A stretch of 64,000 bases of DNA from Arthrobacter crystallopoietes (GTDB lineage Bacteria > Actinomycetota > Actinomycetes > Actinomycetales > Micrococcaceae). Every line of letters starts with the position of its first letter. Position 1 is the first letter of the stretch. The notes beneath the pieces were generated by a model. The model ran no database searches. It was not told where the DNA came from and saw nothing but the letters and a program-made list of their open reading frames with translations. The stretch covers positions 1,736,001 through 1,800,000 of the forward strand of contig NZ_CP072014.1 in NCBI RefSeq assembly GCF_017603825.1, in the 5' to 3' direction. Both the position numbers and the translations under genes were made by a program. Positions 50,164 through 58,228 of this stretch are shown here, piece by piece.

Positions 50164-50678
50164 AGCACCAGCCAGGGGCTGAAAGCCCATGGCGCAGCGT
50201 CCACGGCGCGGACCAGGGCAGCAGGATCTGTCCAGCGCCACTCGCAAACCTCTGCCGGTGCGGGCTGTGGATCGGTTTCCAATACCGCTGTGTAGACGGG
50301 GCAGATTTCGTTCTCCACCACGCCGGAGGCGTCCAGCGCGCGGTAACGGAAGTCGGGCAGGACCGGCCGCAGCCCGGAAACTGCGATCCCCAGTTCCTGT
50401 GGGGCGCGCCGGATAACGGCTTCCTCCGTGGTTTCGCCCGGGGCGGGATGGCCGCAGAAGGAGTTGGTCCACACGCCCGGCCACGTCAGTTTTGACAGCG
50501 CCCGCCTGGTCACCAGGATTTGCCCGTCCTGATTGAAGAGGTGGCAGGAGAAAGCCAGGTGCAGTGGCGTGGCCGCGGTATGGACCTTGGCCTTGTCCGC
50601 GGTGCCGATGGCGGCGCCGTCGTTGTCCACCAGGACAACATTCTCAATGCTCGAGTCGCTGGGATGGACGCTGTTCAT
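50115..50678 (-). CDS. idi: Isopentenyl-diphosphate isomerase, type I, 187 aa
   Basis: A Nudix-fold enzyme that interconverts IPP and DMAPP, the allylic starter for GGPP. Signatures: TADKAKVHTAATPLHLAFS, the catalytic Cys in TNSFCGHP, the Nudix-like GETTEEAVIRRAPQELGI, ENEICPVYTA, and the catalytic Glu in CEWRW. The start was set at ATG 50676-50678 with AGGA upstream. It is divergent from crtE, so both can be controlled through the same 58-bp region. Confidence 0.94.
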   Translation of the reverse strand: MNSVHPSDSSIENVVLVDNDGAAIGTADKAKVHTAATPLHLAFSCHLFNQDGQILVTRRALSKLTWPGVWTNSFCGHPAPGETTEEAVIRRAPQELGIAVSGLRPVLPDFRYRALDASGVVENEICPVYTAVLETDPQPAPAEVCEWRWTDPAALVRAVDAAPWAFSPWLVLQLPLLAAAEPALFRS

Positions 50679-50698
50679 AAAATCAATCCTGCCATGTT

Positions 50699-50731
50699 TC
50701 TCGATTACCGAGAGATAATCATGTTTACTAT
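50699..50731 (+). promoter_or_regulatory. crtE promoter with operator-like motif; leaderless start
   Basis: TCTCG-ATTAC-CGAGA (50699-50713) overlaps GATTA...TAATC (50703-50720), forming nested inverted repeats. A -10 candidate TACTAT (50726-50731) lies five bases before the crtE ATG, implying a leaderless message. The stretch 50703-50720, GATTACCGAGAGATAATC, recurs with 15 of 18 identities ahead of the photolyase gene (59727-59744, minus strand). Confidence 0.6.
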
Positions 50732-50736
50732 TCCCT

Positions 50737-51822
50737 ATGACGATCCCGATGGAACGCCAGGCGGCGCCTGCCTCCCGCACTGAACAGCACCACGATCGCA
50801 CTGAGCGTGTGCTGGAACAGTATTTCGACGGGGCGCGGCGCCAAGCCGGAGCCATGGGAGTAGCTTATGGCGAATTGTGGGACGTGTTGCGCCGCGGCAC
50901 GCAGGGCGGCAAGCGGCTGCGGCCGGAGCTGGTGTTCACCGCCTACAGCGGCCTGGGTGGCACCGATTTTGACGCCGTGGCACCGGTAGCAGCGGCGTTC
51001 GAACTCCTGCACACCGCGTTGATCCTGCACGACGACGTAATCGACCGCGACTTCAAGCGCCGCGGTGTGAAGAACCTTGCCGGTGAATTCCGCGAACGTG
51101 CCGTCCGCCAGGGGTTTCCCATGGATCAGGCAGAACACCGCGGCCAGTCCGTAGCGATCATCGCCGGCGACCTTGCCTTGACCGGGGCCTACAAGCTGAT
51201 TGCCGGCACGGAGCTTGGCGGCGAGCTGCGGCTGCGGCTGCTGGAAGAGTTGGATGCCGCAGTCTTCGCTTCCGCTGGCGGTGAGCTGCTGGACGTGGAG
51301 TTTGCCGGCGCGCCGCTGGCTCCCACGCTGCCGCAGGTGATGACGATGTCGCGGCTGAAGACCGCTGTGTACTCGTTCGAAGCACCGCTGCGCACCGGGG
51401 CCATCCTGGCCGGCGCCGACTTGCTGGCCGTGGAGACCATCGGCACGGCCGGCCGGTTCATGGGTACCGCCTATCAGCTCGTGGATGATCTGCTGGGGAC
51501 CTTCGGCGACGAATCCGTCACCGGCAAGACCGCCTCGGGTGATCTGGCGGAGGCCAAGTCGACGCCGCTGATGGTCTACGCCCGGAACACGCCTGAATGG
51601 CCCCGGATCGCGGCTGTGCTGGACCAGGGGATCCGCACCCCCGAGCAGGCGGATAAGGTCCGACGGGTGCTGGAGAGCTGCGGAGCACGAGCCTACGTCG
51701 AGGACCTGATTGAGTGCTACACCGCCCGTGCCCGGGCCGCCCTGGAAGATTCACAGCTGCCGCCACAGCTGCTGACTGCGCTCGACGGCGTCCTCAACCG
51801 TGCCGTCCAAAGGAGACGATGA
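50737..51822 (+). CDS. crtE: Geranylgeranyl diphosphate synthase CrtE, 361 aa
   Basis: Trans-prenyltransferase that builds C20 GGPP from DMAPP and IPP. First Asp-rich motif LHDDVIDRD (D99, D100, D103) and second YQLVDDLLGTFGD bind the magnesium diphosphates; GGKRLRP and EHRGQSVAIIAGD are conserved. No ribosome site precedes the ATG and the -10 is five bases away, so translation is probably leaderless. First gene of crtE-B-I-Ye-Yf-Eb; the stop overlaps the crtB start by one base. Confidence 0.93.
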   Translation: MTIPMERQAAPASRTEQHHDRTERVLEQYFDGARRQAGAMGVAYGELWDVLRRGTQGGKRLRPELVFTAYSGLGGTDFDAVAPVAAAFELLHTALILHDDVIDRDFKRRGVKNLAGEFRERAVRQGFPMDQAEHRGQSVAIIAGDLALTGAYKLIAGTELGGELRLRLLEELDAAVFASAGGELLDVEFAGAPLAPTLPQVMTMSRLKTAVYSFEAPLRTGAILAGADLLAVETIGTAGRFMGTAYQLVDDLLGTFGDESVTGKTASGDLAEAKSTPLMVYARNTPEWPRIAAVLDQGIRTPEQADKVRRVLESCGARAYVEDLIECYTARARAALEDSQLPPQLLTALDGVLNRAVQRRR

Positions 51823-52757
51823 TGGATAACCAGGCGCAGGCGGGACTGTACGCATCCGTTGCTCAGGAGGCCGCCGCCGTCGTTATCCGGCGCTATTCCA
51901 CCTCATTCTCCCTGGCCACGCGGCTGCTGGAAAAGCCCGTCCGCCGCCATGTGGAAAACATATACGCGCTCGTCCGGATTGCCGATGAATGCGTCGACGG
52001 GGCCTGCGCGGGATCCGGTTCCGCACCGGAAGCCATCCGCAGCTGTTTGGACAAGCTCGAGCAGGAAACCCTGGACGCCCTGACCGGTTGCTACAGCTCC
52101 AACCTGGTGGTCCATGCCTTCTCGATCACTGCCCGTGAGGTAGGTATCGGGACGGAGCTGATCCGCCCGTTCTTCGCTTCCATGCGCGCGGACCTGGAGC
52201 AGACCGGACACACCCGCGACAGTTTCGACGCGTACGTGTACGGCTCGGCCGAGGTAGTGGGGCTGATGTGCGTGCGGGCCTTCCTGCTCGGCAGCCCCGT
52301 TGATGCCGGGCATTTGGCCAGGCTCGACGGCGGTGCCCGCCGCTTGGGCGCGGCGTTCCAGAAGGTGAATTTCCTGCGCGATCTCTCTGATGATTACCAG
52401 GATCTGGGCCGGAGTTACTTTCCCGGCGTCACCGTCGGCGAGTTCAGCGACGCCCAGAAGGATGCTTTGCTGGGCGACATCGAGGCTGACCTGGCCGCTG
52501 CTGCTGCGGTCATTCCTGAACTGCCCGCCGGCAGCCGGACCGCCGTTGCGGCGGTGCACGCTTTGTTCGCCGAGCTGGCCAAACGGCTGCGCGCCGTCCC
52601 CGCCCGGGAACTGCTGTCGCGGCGCGTGCGTGTGCCGGACGCGGTCAAGCTGCGGCTGGTGGCCGCCGCCTGGATCGGGCAGCAGCCGGCTGTGTCCGGC
52701 ACCTGGAGGCTGCGGCGGGTGCCCTTGCTTGCCGCGCTGCACAGGAGCAGCCGGTGA
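51822..52757 (+). CDS. crtB: Phytoene synthase CrtB, 311 aa
   Basis: Condenses two GGPP molecules to 15-cis phytoene (C40). The squalene/phytoene synthase signatures are present: YSTSFSLATRLL, YALVRIADECVDGA (first Asp motif), YVYGSAEVVGLM and QKVNFLRDLSDDYQDLGRSY (second Asp motif). Two adjacent ATGs (51819, 51822) follow AGGAG; the second has six-base spacing and overlaps the crtE stop as TGATG. The stop overlaps the crtI GTG start. Confidence 0.93.
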   Translation: MDNQAQAGLYASVAQEAAAVVIRRYSTSFSLATRLLEKPVRRHVENIYALVRIADECVDGACAGSGSAPEAIRSCLDKLEQETLDALTGCYSSNLVVHAFSITAREVGIGTELIRPFFASMRADLEQTGHTRDSFDAYVYGSAEVVGLMCVRAFLLGSPVDAGHLARLDGGARRLGAAFQKVNFLRDLSDDYQDLGRSYFPGVTVGEFSDAQKDALLGDIEADLAAAAAVIPELPAGSRTAVAAVHALFAELAKRLRAVPARELLSRRVRVPDAVKLRLVAAAWIGQQPAVSGTWRLRRVPLLAALHRSSR

Positions 52758-54415
52758 GCGCCGGATCACGGAAACCGACCCGGCCGCGGCGGCAGTCCGG
52801 GCGGGAGGTACCTGAAGGCAGCAGGATCACGGTGATCGGCGCCGGACTGGCAGGTCTGGCTTCGGCAGCATTGCTGGCCCGAGACGGATACCGGGTTACC
52901 GTCCTCGAAAAGCAGCCCGACGTGGGCGGCAGGGCCGGCACGTGGGAACAGGACGGCTACCGCTTCGACACCGGACCTTCCTGGTACCTGATGCCGGAAG
53001 TCTTCGACCATTTTTTCCGGTTGCTCGGCACCTCGTCCGCCGAACAGCTGGACCTGAGCGTGCTGGATCCCGGCTACCGGGTGTTCTTCGAAGGCCACGA
53101 CCAGGCCGTGGACATGCGGCAGGACCGCGGCCTGAACGAGAAGACGTTCGAGCAGCTCGAGCCGGGAGCGGGCAGGAAGCTCGGTGCCTACCTGGACTCC
53201 GCCCAGGAGACCTACGAGCTGGCGAAAAAGTACTTCCTCTACACCTCCTTCGTCTCCTTCAAGCCGCTGCTGACCCGCGAAGTACTGCGCGGCGGGCCCA
53301 AGCTGGCCCGGCTGCTGCTGGAACCACTGGATAGGTTCGCCGGCCGGTATGTGCAGGACGAGCGGCTCCGCCAGATTCTGGGTTATCCCGCAGTGTTCCT
53401 CGGGTCGGCGCCGAAGCTGACGCCAAGCATGTACCACCTGATGAGCCATCTGGACCTGGACGACGGCGTGCTCTACCCGCAGGGCGGTTTCGGCCGCATC
53501 ATCGAGGCGGTCCACCAACTGGCCGAAGCCGCGGGAGCGAGCATCCTGACGGGCGCCGAGGTGACCGCCGTCCTGACCGAAAGCCGTCCGGGCGGAAAGC
53601 CGCGGGCCTTCGGCATCCGCTACCGGGACCGGCACGGGGCAACTCATACCTTGGCTACGGACGCCGTGGTTTCCGCAGCCGACCTGCACCACACTGAAAC
53701 ACAGCTCCTGCCCAGCGCGCTGCAGACCTACCCCGAACAGTACTGGCGCCGACGCGTCGCCGGCCCCGGGGCCGTGCTGGTCATGCTCGGCGTGGAAGGG
53801 AAGCTGCCGCAGCTCGAACACCACTCGCTGCTCTTCACCAAGGACTGGGACACCAACTTCGAGGCGATCTTCGGCAAGCAGACAAAGGTGCCGGAGCCGG
53901 CGTCGATCTACGTCTGCAAGCCCAGCACCACCGATCCGCTGGTGGCGCCGGCAGGCCACGAGAACCTGTTCATCCTCGTCCCGGTACCGCCAGATCCCGG
54001 CCTCGGGGCCGGCGGGATCAACGGTGCGGGCGACGAACGGATCGAGGCCATCGCGGACGCCGTTATCGAGCAGCTCGCCGCGTGGGCCGGAATCGACAAC
54101 CTCGCCGGTCGCATCCGCCTCCGCCGCACCGTGGGCCCGGCGGACTTCGCGCGCGACTACAACTCCTGGCGCGGCGGCGTGCTGGGCCCGGCGCACGTGC
54201 TCAAGCAAAGCGCCTTCCTGCGCGGCCGCAACAAAAGCCGCAAGGTGGATGGCCTTTACTATGCCGGCGGCACCACCATCCCCGGCATCGGACTGCCCAT
54301 GTGCCTGATCAGCGCGGAAATCCTGCTCAAGCGCGTCCGTGGCGATATTACGACGACGGCGCTGGCCGAACCGCTGCTGCCTTCCATCGGCGCGGGGTCC
54401 GGAGCCGTGATTTGA
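52754..54415 (+). CDS. crtI: Phytoene desaturase CrtI, 553 aa
   Basis: FAD enzyme that converts phytoene to lycopene in four desaturation steps at the membrane. The dinucleotide motif ITVIGAGLAGLASAALLA is near residue 25, after a basic tail. GGRAGTWEQDGYRFDTGPSWYLMPE is typical of CrtI; YAGGTTIPGIGLPMCLISAE is the C-terminal FAD-binding signature. The GTG start overlaps the crtB stop and has AGGAG six bases upstream. Its own stop overlaps the crtYe TTG start. Confidence 0.95.
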   Translation: MSAGSRKPTRPRRQSGREVPEGSRITVIGAGLAGLASAALLARDGYRVTVLEKQPDVGGRAGTWEQDGYRFDTGPSWYLMPEVFDHFFRLLGTSSAEQLDLSVLDPGYRVFFEGHDQAVDMRQDRGLNEKTFEQLEPGAGRKLGAYLDSAQETYELAKKYFLYTSFVSFKPLLTREVLRGGPKLARLLLEPLDRFAGRYVQDERLRQILGYPAVFLGSAPKLTPSMYHLMSHLDLDDGVLYPQGGFGRIIEAVHQLAEAAGASILTGAEVTAVLTESRPGGKPRAFGIRYRDRHGATHTLATDAVVSAADLHHTETQLLPSALQTYPEQYWRRRVAGPGAVLVMLGVEGKLPQLEHHSLLFTKDWDTNFEAIFGKQTKVPEPASIYVCKPSTTDPLVAPAGHENLFILVPVPPDPGLGAGGINGAGDERIEAIADAVIEQLAAWAGIDNLAGRIRLRRTVGPADFARDYNSWRGGVLGPAHVLKQSAFLRGRNKSRKVDGLYYAGGTTIPGIGLPMCLISAEILLKRVRGDITTTALAEPLLPSIGAGSGAVI

Positions 54416-54807
54416 CCGGCTTCATCTACCTGGGCGCGTTGCTGTTCTCGCTGGCAGGCATGGTCATCCTGGACTGGCGGCTCAAATTGTTCGTGCGGGT
54501 TGCCCCGCTGCGGGCCGGGTTGGTGCTGCTTGCCGGACTCGTGTTTTTTCTGACCTGGGATCTGAGCGGGATCGCGCTGGGCATCTTCTACCGGGGACAA
54601 ACGCAGATCATGTCCGGCGTCCTGCTGGCGCCCGAATTGCCGCTGGAGGAAGGAGTCTTCCTGCTGTTCCTGTGCTACCTGACCATGAACCTGTTCCTGT
54701 TGTTCAGCCGGAAGCTCCGGACCGGCACGTTCCTGCCGGTGGAGCAAGCGGTCCGGCGTGGTGGAACACAGCGGAAAACGCATGGCGAAAAGGCAGGCTC
54801 CCGATGA
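54412..54807 (+). CDS. crtYe: C50 carotenoid epsilon-cyclase subunit CrtYe, 131 aa
   Basis: One half of the heterodimeric lycopene/C50 cyclase. Three membrane helices; the diagnostic PLEE motif is in LPLEEGVFLLFLCYL, preceded by FLTWDLSGI. The TTG start at 54412 overlaps the crtI stop (TTGA). A basic tail of about 25 residues follows the last helix. With CrtYf it closes both ends of the C50 chain after CrtEb adds the C5 units. Confidence 0.88.
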   Translation: MTGFIYLGALLFSLAGMVILDWRLKLFVRVAPLRAGLVLLAGLVFFLTWDLSGIALGIFYRGQTQIMSGVLLAPELPLEEGVFLLFLCYLTMNLFLLFSRKLRTGTFLPVEQAVRRGGTQRKTHGEKAGSR

Positions 54808-55154
54808 CATACCTGCTGCTCAACCTCGGCTTCCTGGCCCTCGCCGCGGCTATGGCTCTCGTGGCGGCGCTGGTCCACCGACGCCGGCAGGCGGTGAGCG
54901 GGCTTCCGGCGGGACGGCCGCGGAAGGTGATTGCCGCCGTCGTGCTTGGTTTTCTGGTGCTGTGCGTGCTGACGGCGGTGTTCGATAACCTGATGATCGC
55001 CGTCGGGCTGTTCGAGTACAGTGCGGAGCATACATCCGGGTGGCGGATCGGGCTCGCGCCGCTGGAGGACTTCGCCTACGTGCTGGCCGCGGCCGTGCTG
55101 CTGCCGGCGGTGTGGATTCTGCTGCCGGGAGGGAAGGGAGCGCACGATGAATGA
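54804..55154 (+). CDS. crtYf: C50 carotenoid epsilon-cyclase subunit CrtYf, 116 aa
   Basis: Second cyclase subunit with three membrane helices. The family motif is APLEDFAYVLAAAVLLPAVW near residues 82-101, corresponding to the P-x-E-D-F motif of such cyclases. The ATG overlaps the crtYe stop (ATGA), and the 3' end overlaps crtEb by eight bases. The crtYe-Yf-Eb order is that of decaprenoxanthin-forming actinobacteria. Confidence 0.88.
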   Translation: MTYLLLNLGFLALAAAMALVAALVHRRRQAVSGLPAGRPRKVIAAVVLGFLVLCVLTAVFDNLMIAVGLFEYSAEHTSGWRIGLAPLEDFAYVLAAAVLLPAVWILLPGGKGAHDE

Positions 55155-56028
55155 CCTCAAGCCGGCCTCCGTGCTGCGCAATCTGTTTGTGTCCTCGCGG
55201 CCGGTCTCGTGGGTCAACACGGCCTATCCGTTCGCTGCGGCCTACCTGCTCACCGCCCAGACGCCGGACCTGCCGCTGGTGCTGGGCACGCTGTTCTTCC
55301 TGATCCCGTACAACCTGATGATGTATGGCATCAACGATGTCTTCGACTACGAATCCGATGTGCTCAACCCGCGCAAGGGCGGGGCCGAGGGCGCGGTGCT
55401 GGACAGGTCGCTGCACCGGATCACGCTGCGGGCCGCGTTGCTGCTGCCGCTGCCGTTCGTGCTGTACCTGCTGGCGATCGGGACCTGGCTGTCCGCGCTG
55501 GTGCTGGCGCTGAGCCTGTTCGCCGTGGTGGCCTACAGTGCGCCCGGGCTGCGGTTCAAGGAGCGCCCGTTCGTGGACTCTATGACCTCCAGTTTCCATT
55601 TTGTCAGTCCGGCACTGTTCGGGCTGGTGCTGGCGGGCGCGGACTTTACCGGTGGACTCTGGGCGCTGTTGGGCGCATTCTTCCTATGGGGGATGGCGAG
55701 CCAGGCCTTCGGTGCTGTGCAGGACATCATCGCGGACCGGCAGGGCGGCGTCGGGTCGGTGGGCACGGTGCTCGGGGCCGCGGCGACGGTTAAGTACGCG
55801 CTCGCCGCCTACGCGCTTGCCGGGCTGCTGATGCTCTTCACCGGCTGGCCGGGCATGCTCGGGGCGTTGCTGGCCGTGCCGTACCTCGCCAACATCTGGG
55901 CGTTCAGATCACTTCAGGACAACGACGCCGAACGCAGCAATGCCGGCTGGAAGCGTTTCCTCTGGCTGAACTACGTGACCGGATTCCTGGTGACCATGCT
56001 GCTGCTCTGGTACGCCGCGGCCCGCTGA
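55147..56028 (+). CDS. crtEb: Lycopene elongase CrtEb (UbiA family), 293 aa
   Basis: Membrane prenyltransferase that adds C5 units to lycopene to form flavuxanthin-like C45/C50 carotenoids. It has about eight to nine helices; the diphosphate-binding motif is YGINDVFDYESDVLNPRKGG and the second is QDIIADRQGG. FHFVSPALFGLVLAGADF is characteristic of the lycopene elongase branch. The last 58 bases overlap the convergent SDR gene. Confidence 0.93.
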   Translation: MNDLKPASVLRNLFVSSRPVSWVNTAYPFAAAYLLTAQTPDLPLVLGTLFFLIPYNLMMYGINDVFDYESDVLNPRKGGAEGAVLDRSLHRITLRAALLLPLPFVLYLLAIGTWLSALVLALSLFAVVAYSAPGLRFKERPFVDSMTSSFHFVSPALFGLVLAGADFTGGLWALLGAFFLWGMASQAFGAVQDIIADRQGGVGSVGTVLGAAATVKYALAAYALAGLLMLFTGWPGMLGALLAVPYLANIWAFRSLQDNDAERSNAGWKRFLWLNYVTGFLVTMLLLWYAAAR

Positions 56029-57485
56029 ATGATCTTGCGCGCCATGGACGGAAAAATCAGCCCATGGAACGGGAGCACCAGCCACCAGTAGAGCTTGCCG
56101 GACAGGCCGCGTGGGAAATAGATGGCGCGCTGGCGGTAGGTGGTGCCGATACCGGCGGCGCCGCCATCGGCCAGCGCGGAGAGTTCCAGCCAGGCCTCGC
56201 CCGGCACCCGCATTTCCGCGCGCAGCCGCAGCACCTTGCCCGCGGGAGAGTCCTCGATGGCTTCCACCCGCCACCAGTCCACGGCATCGCCCACGACCAG
56301 CCGGTCGGCATGCCGCCGCCCGCGGTTGTGCCCGGCGCCGCCCACCAGTTTGTCCAGCACGCCGCGGATTGCCCAGGCGGCGGGCCAGGAGTACCAGCCG
56401 TTGGCCCCGCCGATGCCTTCGATCACCCGCCACACGTGCTCCGGCGCCACGTCGGTGCTGCGCGTGCGCTCGTCCACGAAGACCGTCTGCCCGGCCCACT
56501 CGGGATCGCTGGGCAGCGGATCCGAGGGCGGGGCCTGCGAGGCGTTGGTCCAGCTGGTCTCCACCTCGCCGCTGGCCATCTTGCCCAGCGCCAGCTGAAG
56601 GGCCGAGCGGTAGTCGGTCAGCCCGCCGTCGGGCGTTGGAATGTAGTCGTCGATGTCGTGCTCAGCGGCGACGGCGTCGTGCTGGAGGGATTCCACCAGC
56701 GGCACGGCCATGGAGTGCGGGATCGGCGTGGTCAGCGCCACCCACCAGCCGGCCAGCTTCGGCGCCGGGATGGGCAGCGAGTAGACCCGCCGCTGCGCCA
56801 GCCCCGCCTGATGCGCGTAGCCGTACATGATGCCCGCATAGGTCAGCACCTCGCGCGAACCGATGTCGAAGGTGCGGTTCAGCCCTGCCGGCAGCTGCGG
56901 CGCGTGCACCAGATAGTGCAGCACATCGCGGATGGCGATCGGCTCTATTTTCCGCCGCACCCAGCTCGGCGCCGGCATGACGGGCAGGTTTTCGGTGAGG
57001 TGGCGGATCATCTCGAAGGAGGCGGAACCGGAACCAATAACGACGCCGGCCTGGAACACCACCGCGGGCACGTCGCCTTCCAGCAGCACCCGTCCGACGG
57101 CGGTGCGCGAGCGCATGTGCCGGGAGAGTTCCACGCCCTCCGGGTGCAGCCCACCCAGGTAAACGATCCGCTGGACGTGGGCGCGGGCGGCTGCCTCGGC
57201 AACCGTCCGGGCCATCTCGAGTTCCTTGCGCTCGAAGCCCTCACCGGAGCCCATGGAATGGACCAGATAGAAGAACGTCTGCACGCCGTCGCACGCCCGC
57301 GCCACGGTGGCCGCATCGCCGAGGTCACCTTCGACGATCTCCACCTGGTCATGCCACGGGACGGCCTTGAGCTTCGCGGGAGAGCGCACCAGCACGCGGA
57401 CTTGGTAGCCCGCGTCGAGCAGCCGCGGGACCAGCCGCCCGCCGATATAGCCGGTTGCGCCGGTTACCAGTACCTGTTGCTTCAT
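55971..57485 (-). CDS. SDR/NAD-binding protein with DUF2867 C-terminal domain, 504 aa
   Basis: N-terminal NAD(P)-binding domain, VLVTGATGYIGGRLVPRLLDAGY (GxxGxxG), with YLVHSMGSGEGFERKELEMA and YLGGLHPEG in place of a classical catalytic triad; then a C-terminal DUF2867 domain (about 340-490; DVAPEHVWRVIEGIGG, NGWYSWPAAWAIRGVLDKL). The ATG overlaps the stop of the glycosyltransferase gene, with AAGGAG seven bases upstream. It is last in phr-GT2-SDR. The reaction is unknown; modification of the neighbouring carotenoid is possible. Confidence 0.87.
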   Translation of the reverse strand: MKQQVLVTGATGYIGGRLVPRLLDAGYQVRVLVRSPAKLKAVPWHDQVEIVEGDLGDAATVARACDGVQTFFYLVHSMGSGEGFERKELEMARTVAEAAARAHVQRIVYLGGLHPEGVELSRHMRSRTAVGRVLLEGDVPAVVFQAGVVIGSGSASFEMIRHLTENLPVMPAPSWVRRKIEPIAIRDVLHYLVHAPQLPAGLNRTFDIGSREVLTYAGIMYGYAHQAGLAQRRVYSLPIPAPKLAGWWVALTTPIPHSMAVPLVESLQHDAVAAEHDIDDYIPTPDGGLTDYRSALQLALGKMASGEVETSWTNASQAPPSDPLPSDPEWAGQTVFVDERTRSTDVAPEHVWRVIEGIGGANGWYSWPAAWAIRGVLDKLVGGAGHNRGRRHADRLVVGDAVDWWRVEAIEDSPAGKVLRLRAEMRVPGEAWLELSALADGGAAGIGTTYRQRAIYFPRGLSGKLYWWLVLPFHGLIFPSMARKIIQRAAAYQSSSMVTRNPVT

Positions 57486-58228
57486 GCGGAGCGTCTCCTT
57501 CGTGTCGCGGCCAGGCGTGCCTGCCAACGTTGGGCGGGCGCTTGATCTGCCCAGTGTACGGACAGGGTATGCCGGGCCCGCCGGAACCGCAGCCTCAGGC
57601 TGGACACGCTGGCAATGGCCCGCGGGGACATGCCCGACGTCAGCTGCCGGTCGAAACGGATCCTGCGCAGCGGCCCAAGGTGGAAACTCAGGCACAGATC
57701 GTCGTGGAGGTCCGGATCCCGCCGGTGGACCTGGTCGCGGACTTCCAACCAGCACGATCTGCGCAATGCCATGTTGGAACCGAACAGCGGCCAGTGGGCC
57801 AGTGCCGCGCCGGCGGCCAGATAATAGGCGCGCAAATAAAGGAAGGAAAGTACGACGGCGGCGGGCCGGGGGAGTGCGAAGGTGCCGCTTCCGGTCAGTG
57901 CGGCAAGGTCCGGGTCATCGGCGAACGCCACCGCAATACGCCGGAGCCAGTCCGCCGGGAGGACCGAGTCGGCGTCGCACCGGGCAATGACGTCACCGAT
58001 GGCCGCATCGTAGCCGGCCGACGCTGCGGCCGGGATACCCGGTGCCGGTTCCACAATGACCCGGGCACCGAAACGGGCGGCGACCTCGGCGCTGTTATCC
58101 GTGCAGCCGTTATCCACCACGATGATTTCATCCGGCGGGTCCAATTGGCCGGCGAGCGAGCGCAGGCACGCTTCCAGCGGACCCGCGTCGTCAAGGCAGG
58201 GAATCACCACGGAGATGCCGGAGCCCAT
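57482..58228 (-). CDS. Family 2 glycosyltransferase, 248 aa
   Basis: GT-A fold sugar transferase: ISVVIPCLDDAGPLEACLRSL at the start, EIIVVDNGCTDNS for nucleotide binding, and the metal-binding DxD-like motif ARCDADSVLP near residue 84. A hydrophobic stretch (VVLSFLYLRAYYLAAGAALA) may touch the membrane. It overlaps the photolyase stop (TGATG) and the SDR start (ATGA). A role in glycosylating the C50 carotenoid is inferred from the location. An AAAGTACGACGGCGG element lies inside, encoding AAVVLSF. Confidence 0.85.
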   Translation of the reverse strand: MGSGISVVIPCLDDAGPLEACLRSLAGQLDPPDEIIVVDNGCTDNSAEVAARFGARVIVEPAPGIPAAASAGYDAAIGDVIARCDADSVLPADWLRRIAVAFADDPDLAALTGSGTFALPRPAAVVLSFLYLRAYYLAAGAALAHWPLFGSNMALRRSCWLEVRDQVHRRDPDLHDDLCLSFHLGPLRRIRFDRQLTSGMSPRAIASVSSLRLRFRRARHTLSVHWADQAPAQRWQARLAATRRRRSA

